IMG/VR virus record: IMGVR_UViG_3300029319_000314
Coordinates: 1 to 30,139 of that record
DNA from: a virus
Reading direction: 5' to 3' (one strand)
DNA: 30,139 nt
Every line of letters starts with the position of its first letter. Positions within the stretch are counted from its first letter, which is position 1. The translations under genes were made by a program, and so were the position numbers. This document shows, in pieces, positions 21,416 to 26,645 of this stretch. Below the pieces are notes generated by a model, which was not told the DNA's origin, did not search any database, and worked only from the letters and a program-made list of their open reading frames with translations.

Positions 21416-21446
21416 AAAAAAATATGAGGGGATAGAAAAAAAGCGC

Positions 21447-21474
21447 TTGACATATAGCGTACGCGATATATATT
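21447..21474 (+). promoter_or_regulatory. Rightward promoter with operator-like palindrome
   Basis: TTGACA (21447-21452), a 16-base spacer and TATATT (21469-21474) form a strong sigma70-type promoter for the genes starting at 21528. The spacer begins with TATAGCG-TA-CGCGATA, an imperfect copy of the palindrome in the divergent leftward promoter, so one regulator could control both. Confidence 0.8.
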
Positions 21475-21486
21475 TACAGGCATAAC

Positions 21487-21523
21487 GGGCTTAGCAGGGC
21501 CCACCCACCCTATCCTTGGAGGA
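21487..21523 (+). promoter_or_regulatory. Leader element C: TAGCAG-loop hairpin plus CCACCCTATCC box
   Basis: GGGC (21487-21490) and GCCC (21499-21502) enclose TTAGCAGG. Two bases later comes CCACCCTATCC (21505-21515), which runs into the ribosome site TTGGAGGA before ATG 21528. It is the rightward counterpart of elements A and B. Confidence 0.5.
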
Positions 21524-21527
21524 TGAC

Positions 21528-21695
21528 ATGACACACTCGTTTTTAGTATCTCGGGCAGTACGCAACAACAAGGGCCAGTTTACCGGCCGGTACCGGCTGG
21601 GGTTTAGCTTGCCCGGGCTGGGCAAGATTGACAAGAGCTGGGCCGGGCTGCAGGTGGCTGTATTGGTTTTGGTTTATCTCGGTTTGGTGGCCTAG
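21528..21695 (+). CDS. 55-residue protein with C-terminal membrane helix
   Basis: ATG 21528 has TGGAGG seven bases upstream and follows promoter and leader element C. The first 38 residues are basic and polar (MTHSFLVSRAVRNNKGQFTG). Residues 39-55 are a membrane helix (WAGLQVAVLVLVYLGLVA) that ends at the stop codon, so the protein is tail-anchored. It ends one base before the next gene. No family is recognised. Confidence 0.7.
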   Translation: MTHSFLVSRAVRNNKGQFTGRYRLGFSLPGLGKIDKSWAGLQVAVLVLVYLGLVA

Positions 21696-21696
21696 T

Positions 21697-21906
21697 ATGA
21701 AGACCCTACCCAACATCGCATGGACGGATTACGAGACGGCACAACAGGTTTGCGCAAAGTTTAATGAGTCTAGCGCAACTACCGAAACATGTATCATGCC
21801 GGTACAGGCTTTCCCGATTGAGCTGGACGCTAAGCGCTGGAGTATTGGCATTTTTACCGATTCTTTTGACCTGGTAGACTATTTTCGGGCTGGGGAGGAT
21901 GGTTAA
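21697..21906 (+). CDS. Small hypothetical protein
   Basis: A 69-residue protein (MKTLPNIAWTDYETAQQVCA onward). ATG 21697 follows the previous stop by one base, so it is probably coupled; an upstream in-frame start at 21628 would overlap the membrane-protein gene. The protein has two Cys (VCAKF, TCIMP) and a beta-like second half (KRWSIGIFTDSFDLVDYF). It ends one base before the GP88-family start. The function is unknown. Confidence 0.65.
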   Translation: MKTLPNIAWTDYETAQQVCAKFNESSATTETCIMPVQAFPIELDAKRWSIGIFTDSFDLVDYFRAGEDG

Positions 21907-21907
21907 G

Positions 21908-22627
21908 ATGAAGATCTTTACGGAAAAAAGGGGAAACCCCAAAACCAGCAAGAACAAGGCACACAGTATTATTTTGCATATGGCTCCAGCGGATCTATCG
22001 GGCTGGAATGTATGCAAGTTTAGCACTGCAGGTTGTAGGGATAGTTGCCTAAACAGGGCGGGGAGGGGAGGTATTGGGGCCCCAGATACCAACACAATAC
22101 AGCTAGCTAGGATAGAGCGTACCCAGCTATTTTTCAGGGATAGGGCAGAGTTTTGGGCTCGGACCTATTGGGACCTGCACAAGCTAGGGCGCCAGGCCCA
22201 GGCCCAGGGCCTGGGGGCTGCAGCCCGGCTCAATGGGACTAGCGACCTGCCCTGGGAAAAGATTAAGCCCGAGCTGTTTACAGACTTCCCCAATATCCAG
22301 TTTTACGACTATACCAAACATCCCAACCGCACAGACCTGCCCAACAACTACCACCTCACCTTTAGCTTGTCCGAGACTAACAAGGCCCAGGCCCTGCAGG
22401 TATTGGATAGGGGCCAAAATGTCGCGGCCGTATTTGCCACAAAGAAAGGCCAGGCCCTGCCCGAGACTTGCTGGGGCTATCCGGTATTTGATGCCGATTT
22501 AACCGATGAGCGCTACCTAGACCCCTTTGGCATTGCTGGGCTTAGAGCGAAAGGGCCAGCCATTAAAGACACGTCGGGTTTTGTGCTAAATGAAGACGGC
22601 ACCCAGCGCACAAGCTTAGGAGCATAG
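21908..22627 (+). CDS. GP88 / DUF7227-family phage protein
   Basis: A 239-residue protein. ATG 21908 is chosen because GGGGAGG lies nine bases before it; ATG 21899 would sit on that site. Hallmarks of this family are visible: KIFTEKRGNPKTSKNK at the start, a Cys cluster C-x6-C-x3-C (Cys36, Cys43, Cys47 in NVCKFSTAGCRDSCLN), ARIERTQLFFRD, ARLNGTSDLPWEKI, QFYDYTKHPNR, NYHLTFSLSETN and the end AKGPAIKDTSGFV. The family is widespread in phages and plasmids and its reaction is unknown. The fixed Cys triad hints at metal or cluster binding. It is the last gene of a small rightward unit and a terminator follows. Confidence 0.85.
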   Translation: MKIFTEKRGNPKTSKNKAHSIILHMAPADLSGWNVCKFSTAGCRDSCLNRAGRGGIGAPDTNTIQLARIERTQLFFRDRAEFWARTYWDLHKLGRQAQAQGLGAAARLNGTSDLPWEKIKPELFTDFPNIQFYDYTKHPNRTDLPNNYHLTFSLSETNKAQALQVLDRGQNVAAVFATKKGQALPETCWGYPVFDADLTDERYLDPFGIAGLRAKGPAIKDTSGFVLNEDGTQRTSLGA

Positions 22628-22652
22628 CCCCAGGGCCCCAGGCCCTTCCTGA

Positions 22653-22689
22653 AGCCCCAGGAGCCCCTATAAGGGCCCTGGGGCTTTTT
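22653..22689 (+). terminator. Rho-independent terminator after the GP88 gene
   Basis: AGCCCCAG (22653-22660) pairs with CTGGGGCT (22678-22685). An inner GCCC/GGGC pair and one bulge surround a six-base loop, and TTTTT follows to 22689. It stands 26 bases after the stop of the GP88-family gene and closes the small rightward operon. Confidence 0.85.
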
Positions 22690-22690
22690 G

Positions 22691-22935
22691 TTTGGCAAAC
22701 AAGGCCCCTAGTACTAGGTCCTAGTAGTAGGGGCCCAGGCCTAGGGGCTGGGGCCCTGGGGCTGGGCCTAGGCCCTGGGCCCTAGTACCTGGGCCCTAGG
22801 TACCTAGGACCCAGGGCCCCAGGGTCCCAGGGATCCCCCAGGGGCCTAGTACCTAGGTCGATCCCTAGGTAGATCCCCAGGCCCTAGCCCAGGGCCCAGG
22901 GCCAGGCCTGGGCCGGGCCTGGGCCGGGCTCGGTA
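22691..22935. repeat. Palindrome-mosaic region (CCTAGG, GGGCCC, GGTACC vocabulary)
   Basis: About 245 bases consist almost only of short self-complementary words: six CCTAGG, six GGGCCC, plus AGTACT, GGTACC, GGATCC and AGGCCT. A near-perfect 28-base inverted repeat lies at 22788-22815. There is no plausible gene in any frame. The region can fold into many alternative hairpins on either strand. Confidence 0.85.
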
Positions 22936-22961
22936 GGCTTGGTAGATCGGGGCTGGTATAC

Positions 22962-22990
22962 TTGAAACCGTGTGTAATCCTTTCTCTATT
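22962..22990 (+). promoter_or_regulatory. Possible rightward late promoter
   Basis: TTGAAA (22962-22967), a 17-base spacer and TCTATT (22985-22990) make a weak sigma70-like promoter. It faces the packaging genes in an otherwise gene-free, locally AT-richer patch. ACCCACCCGATAGCA follows shortly after, a partial echo of the leader box. It is only a candidate. Confidence 0.3.
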
Positions 22991-23738
22991 CTCTCATTAC
23001 CCACCCGATAGCATTAGAGCCCGGCTCGGGCCCTGGCCCGTTTAAACGGGGCCCTGGGGCCCGGGCTGGGCCCAGGCCAGGGCCCATGTGGTAAAACTCG
23101 GGTAAAACCCGGGCCCAGGCCCTGGCCTAAGTCTAGTCTAGGCCTGGGCTTAGCTGGGCCCTGGCGTATATCTAGCTCATATGTGCCCGGGCTTTGGGCC
23201 TGGCTGGGCCCGGGCTCGGGTCTGGGCTCGGGCCCTGGAGGCGAAGCGACCAGGCCCATCCTTCGATCGATCCGCATGCGTATATACGCTCCCCCACATA
23301 GGCCTTCCCAGGGCCTTCCCGGGACCTTCCCGGGGTCTTCCCTCGGACCCGGGCCTACGCTCTGGGCTTCCCCTGGTTTCCGGTCCCAAAGGGGCTCAAG
23401 CATGAGCCAGACTGTGGGGCCCTTTGCAAACAAGGGCTTACGTCCAGTTTCGCTCCAAAGGGGCTCAAATCCTTGCGCCTTTAGGGCTAAGGGTGTTTAA
23501 ACGCAGCTTGGGCCTCCGACCCGACCTGGGGGGGCCTTACCCTCTGATTCCCGTAGGTACCTGATTTTACCCTGGAATACTGGATAGGAAATATGGCGCA
23601 GGGAATTGGCCTGTCTTGCCCGGTGTACCTAAAGCCTTGAAAGTCCTTGCGCCCGTTGGGTTTGCGTGATGATTTTTATAGCGAGGGCATGTTTAAACGT
23701 GCCTTTATCCTCCTCGGGTAGGGGTACCCGACTCGGCT

Positions 23739-23764
23739 GGGGGAGCCCGCTTCGGGTATCCCCC
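23739..23764 (+). promoter_or_regulatory. Hairpin before the packaging operon
   Basis: GGGGGA (23739-23744) pairs with TCCCCC (23759-23764), with CCCG/CGGG inside and a CTT loop. No T-run follows. It stands 25 bases before the ATG of the first packaging-side gene, where it could protect the mRNA end or control translation. Confidence 0.45.
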
Positions 23765-23788
23765 GCCGTTTAGATCTTGGCCGACGAA

Positions 23789-24064
23789 ATGGAAGCAGCA
23801 AGCGTTGACATAGACTATGCCGCATACCTCGGCGCATTGCCGCCTGCGGAGTTTATCCGCTTGAAGCAGGCGGCTATGGACTACAAGGCGGCCGATCTGC
23901 TATTGGATGAGGCAAAAAAGGGGATGGACGCTATGCGGACTGCGGTGAAGGCCTCTAAGGCGAAGAAGATGAGAGATGCGGCCAGGTCGAACTGGATGGA
24001 ATCTGTGCGATTAAGGCTTCGTGCTAATGAAGTTTTTGCCCTGCATTTGCCGATACAGCGTTAG
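23789..24064 (+). CDS. Small helical hypothetical protein
   Basis: A 91-residue protein from ATG 23789 (MEAASVDIDYAAYLGALPPA onward); TTG 23777 would add four residues, and neither start has a clear ribosome site. It is helical and basic (LLLDEAKKGMDAMRTAVKAS, then KAKKMRDAARSNWMESVRLR) with an amphipathic pattern. It lies just before the M15 peptidase and terminase genes. It may be a packaging accessory, but no family is recognised. Confidence 0.55.
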   Translation: MEAASVDIDYAAYLGALPPAEFIRLKQAAMDYKAADLLLDEAKKGMDAMRTAVKASKAKKMRDAARSNWMESVRLRLRANEVFALHLPIQR

Positions 24065-24077
24065 GATCCCGTAGCCC

Positions 24078-24491
24078 ATGGAATACACCGCAGACACCTG
24101 GCCTCGGGACCGCTGGCCGAATTTTTCGTTTGAGGAGTTTTCCTGTAGCCATTCGGGGGCCTGCATTATGAACCCCGAGTTCATGGACCGGCTTCAGGAT
24201 CTGCGGGATGAGATGGGCCCGCTGCATATCACCAGCGGCTACCGCAGCCTGACCCATCCCAACGAGATCAAGAAGGACCGGCCCGGGGCCCATACCCATG
24301 GCCGGGCCTGTGATATCGCCCTGTATGGGGAACCGGCGTATTCGATCGTCGGCCGGGCTGAGAATCATGGATTTACCGGGATTGGCATACAGCAGCGGTC
24401 GGATGTGCCGCATCACAAGCGCTTTATCCACCTCGACGACCTTGAGGACGACATCTTCCACGGGGAACGGCCCTGGATCTGGAGCTATTGA
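24078..24491 (+). CDS. M15-family peptidoglycan peptidase (endolysin candidate)
   Basis: A 137-residue single-domain M15_3-type peptidase. It would cut peptide cross-links in peptidoglycan. Visible motifs are FSFEEFSCSHSG near the start, SGYRS at 53-57, the zinc site H72-x2-G-x-A-x-D79 in AHTHGRACDI, GFTGIGIQ at 98-105, and H118 in RFIHLD with a Trp-rich end (WIWSY). All zinc ligands are present. There is no signal peptide or cell-wall-binding domain, so release would need a holin, candidates for which lie at 10168-11204. Its place before terS rather than in the lysis cluster is less usual but seen in some marine phages. Confidence 0.88.
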   Translation: MEYTADTWPRDRWPNFSFEEFSCSHSGACIMNPEFMDRLQDLRDEMGPLHITSGYRSLTHPNEIKKDRPGAHTHGRACDIALYGEPAYSIVGRAENHGFTGIGIQQRSDVPHHKRFIHLDDLEDDIFHGERPWIWSY

Positions 24492-24494
24492 GCG

Positions 24495-25007
24495 ATGAAG
24501 CTGTCTGATAGACATCACGAAGCGATTCAGATGATGATTCTGGATCGGTATTCCCGTCGTCGGCAGTCCCACCAGATAGCCGCCCAGGTCGGTGTCCACT
24601 ACGTCACGGTCAATGCCTGGAAGCGGGATCCTGATTTCCAGGCCGAGTATCAAAAGCAGCTAGCGCTCTATAAGAACAACTTCGATGACATCCAGTTGGC
24701 CGACCGCAAGGAGCGGGTCAAGGTGCTGTCGGAGATGTTCGCCCATATCCCCGAGCCCCGGGTGTCGCTGCGGTTGAAGGTCTTGGAGCAGATCCGCATT
24801 GAGGTGGGGGATGACCGCATAGAGGTGGCCCATACCCACGAGCTGAAAGGGCCCAACACGCCGCCCCGTGCCCAGACCTATGAGGAGTGGCTGGAACAAA
24901 ACCAGCAGATGGAGGCATTAAACGAGGCGCTGGAGACGACGGCCGTCGTGGTGCCCGAGCTGCCCCAGGCGGTAGAAGAGGCCGTGGAAAAGAAGGTGCC
25001 CGCATGA
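24495..25007 (+). CDS. terS: Terminase small subunit
   Basis: A 170-residue protein directly before the large terminase and overlapping it by four bases (ATGA). Residues 8-50 contain a helix-turn-helix (QSHQIAAQVGVHYVTVNAWK, then RDPDFQAEY) like phBC6A51-type small terminases, which recognise the packaging site. A helical oligomerisation region follows (LADRKERVKVLSEMFAHIPE). The tail is acidic and Glu/Val-rich (LPQAVEEAVEKKVPA), as expected for the part that contacts the motor. The order M15 - terS - terL - portal supports the call. Confidence 0.85.
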   Translation: MKLSDRHHEAIQMMILDRYSRRRQSHQIAAQVGVHYVTVNAWKRDPDFQAEYQKQLALYKNNFDDIQLADRKERVKVLSEMFAHIPEPRVSLRLKVLEQIRIEVGDDRIEVAHTHELKGPNTPPRAQTYEEWLEQNQQMEALNEALETTAVVVPELPQAVEEAVEKKVPA

Positions 25008-26371
25008 CGTGGACACCCCAGCCGGGCCCCCAGGAAAAGGCCATACGGGCGACCTTTGTCGATGAGTTGTTCTTCGGCGGCTCAAGAGGCGGGGGAAAAT
25101 CGGACTACCTTCTCGGCTCGTTTGCTTCCGATGTCATCGAATACGGCGAACATTGGCGCGGCATCCTCTTTCGACGCACCTACCCCGAGCTGGATGAGAT
25201 CATTGAACGCTCCCGAGCCATTTACTACGACATGTTCCCCGGTGCCGAGTACAAGGTCGGTTCCCATACGTGGCAATTTCCCAATGGGGCGTCGTTACGG
25301 CTGCGTCATATCGAATCCGAGATGGATGCCGACCATTATCAGGGCCACCAGTACTCGATCATCATGTGGGACGAGCTGGGAAGCTGGAATACGCTCAAGC
25401 CCTACCACAAACTCAAGGCCTGCTTGCGCTCGGCGCACAACATCCCGGTCAAGCGAATTCTTTCCACCGGCAACCCCGGCGGTCCTGGCCATTTAGAGGT
25501 CAAGAAGTACTTCATCGATCCCGCACCCGAGGGGCACCTGATCACGGGCAACGACGGGATGACCCGCATGTACATCAAGTCGCTGGTCACCGACAACAAG
25601 ATCCTCCTTAAAAATGACCCGGGTTATATCGACCGGCTGCGGGCGGTAGGGGATGAAAATCTCGTCAGGGCCTGGCTGGCGGGCGATTGGGATGCGATAG
25701 TCGGGGCCTTTTTTGGTAACTGGGACAACGACCATATCGCCGTACCCAGCTTTGAGATCGACAAGGGGTGGCCTCTTTTCGGGGCGCTTGACTACGGCGA
25801 GGCGGCACCTAGCGCGTTTGGGCTGTTTACCTCGGACTGGGATGGCAACATATATCAAATCGCGGAATACTATCGCGCCAACTGCACCGCCTCCCAACAT
25901 GCGGCCAACATCAACGACCTGATCGACAACTGCCCGTTTACCGGCGGTCGTCGTCCCACCACGATCTTTGCCGACCCCTCCATCTTCGTCAAAAGGCGAT
26001 TGACCGACGTGATGAACATCTCGCCGGCCGATGTCTTTGGCGAGGCGGGCCTGTGGCTGACTCGGGCCAACAACGACCGCATCAACGGGTGGCGGGTCAT
26101 CAACGACGCGCTGATCAAAAAGCGCTTCTATGCCTTCGATGGTTGGAATGACAACCTGATGCGCACGATGCCTGCGCTGCCGCGCAGCGCCTCCAACATC
26201 GAAGACTGCGACACCCACGCCGAAGACCACATGGCCGACATGCTGCGCTACGCCATGATGCACATCTACAAGCCGCACAAGGTGGAAGAGACGCCCTATG
26301 AGGGCACCGCCCAGCAGATGATAGACCAGATGACCTCCAACGTAGGCCTGCGCTCAGGCCGTTATGCCTAA
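25004..26371 (+). CDS. terL: Terminase large subunit (ATPase and nuclease)
   Basis: A 455-residue DNA-packaging motor. ATG 25004 overlaps the terS stop; 39 upstream codons in frame are shadow of terS. Walker A is GGSRGGGKS (25-33), Walker B SIIMWDE (118-124) with catalytic Glu124, and the coupling motif is STGNPGG (154-160). The RNase H-like nuclease has Asp263 in GALDYGEA, Asp324 in IFADPSIF and Asp408 in DHMADMLRYA. All key residues are present. It is of ordinary length for a headful or pac-type terminase. It is followed by two tiny genes and the portal. Confidence 0.97.
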   Translation: MTWTPQPGPQEKAIRATFVDELFFGGSRGGGKSDYLLGSFASDVIEYGEHWRGILFRRTYPELDEIIERSRAIYYDMFPGAEYKVGSHTWQFPNGASLRLRHIESEMDADHYQGHQYSIIMWDELGSWNTLKPYHKLKACLRSAHNIPVKRILSTGNPGGPGHLEVKKYFIDPAPEGHLITGNDGMTRMYIKSLVTDNKILLKNDPGYIDRLRAVGDENLVRAWLAGDWDAIVGAFFGNWDNDHIAVPSFEIDKGWPLFGALDYGEAAPSAFGLFTSDWDGNIYQIAEYYRANCTASQHAANINDLIDNCPFTGGRRPTTIFADPSIFVKRRLTDVMNISPADVFGEAGLWLTRANNDRINGWRVINDALIKKRFYAFDGWNDNLMRTMPALPRSASNIEDCDTHAEDHMADMLRYAMMHIYKPHKVEETPYEGTAQQMIDQMTSNVGLRSGRYA

Positions 26372-26385
26372 AGGAGCTTTTTCCC

Positions 26386-26499
26386 ATGGCAAAATTCAAT
26401 GGAACACCTACCGGCAGTCCCACGCGCAACAAAGGGCCCAAACGGGTCAAGCCCGCACCGGCCAACGCTGACCAGATGGGCAAAAAGGTGAAGAAATAA
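26386..26499 (+). CDS. 37-residue basic protein
   Basis: AAGGAGC lies nine bases before ATG 26386. The peptide is basic and Pro/Gly-rich: MAKFNGTPTGSPTRNKGPKR then VKPAPANADQMGKKVKK. It shares the FNGTP-x-P-x-TR pattern with the next tiny gene and overlaps it by one base (TAATG). It sits between terminase and portal. It might bind DNA or the portal, but nothing is known. Confidence 0.6.
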   Translation: MAKFNGTPTGSPTRNKGPKRVKPAPANADQMGKKVKK

Positions 26500-26645
26500 T
26501 GCCAAACGTCGCAGGTAAGGAATACGCGTATACCCCCAAGGGGATGGCCCAGGCTAAGCGGGCCGCAAAGCGCCAGGGCAAAAACAGCTCAGGCAAGTCC
26601 AAGGGTTTTAACGGGACGCCGAAGCCGCAAACGCGCAGAAAATGA
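26499..26645 (+). CDS. 48-residue basic protein with FNGTP motif
   Basis: Starts at the ATG shared with the previous stop and overlaps the portal start by four bases (ATGA), so all three are coupled. The peptide is very basic (MPNVAGKEYAYTPKGMAQAK, then RAAKRQGKNS) and ends GFNGTPKPQTRRK, echoing the N terminus of its neighbour. There is no known family. The basic composition suggests binding to nucleic acid or to acidic virion proteins. Confidence 0.65.
   Translation: MPNVAGKEYAYTPKGMAQAKRAAKRQGKNSSGKSKGFNGTPKPQTRRK

Larger units (their letters stand above)
22936..23788. other. Non-coding region upstream of the packaging genes
   Basis: About 850 bases without a convincing gene; the open frames at 23014-23433 and 23183-23500 are low-complexity Gly/Pro/Arg translations of GC-rich repeats. 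The region holds three GTTTAAAC palindromes (23040, 23495, 23691), an inverted third copy of the 20-base attP-type repeat (23089-23108), direct repeats CCAAAGGGGCTCAA (23386-23399, 23455-23468) and TCCTTGCGCC (23470-23479, 23644-23653), and a hairpin at 23739-23764. Its place just before the terminase genes suits a packaging site (pac or cos) and the late promoter. Both are inferences. Confidence 0.5.

Noticed and set aside
21250-21534. 94-codon leftward open frame over the alternating tract
   Set aside because: The translation is a Thr/His/Arg and Pro/Gly/Ala run dictated by the DNA repeats; there is no ribosome site and it overlaps the rightward promoter.
23014-23500. Open frames on both strands in the GC-rich gap
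   Set aside because: The products are low-complexity Gly/Pro/Arg sequences from GGGCCC-type repeats, without ribosome sites; probably no gene.
22936-23788. tRNA genes in the gene-free region
   Set aside because: No cloverleaf with a GGTTCGA-type arm was found by eye here or elsewhere in the window; a tRNA scan was not possible.
25493-26278. 261-codon leftward frame inside the large terminase
   Set aside because: It is a mirror of terL, whose Walker and nuclease motifs are intact; long antisense frames are common in GC-rich genes.
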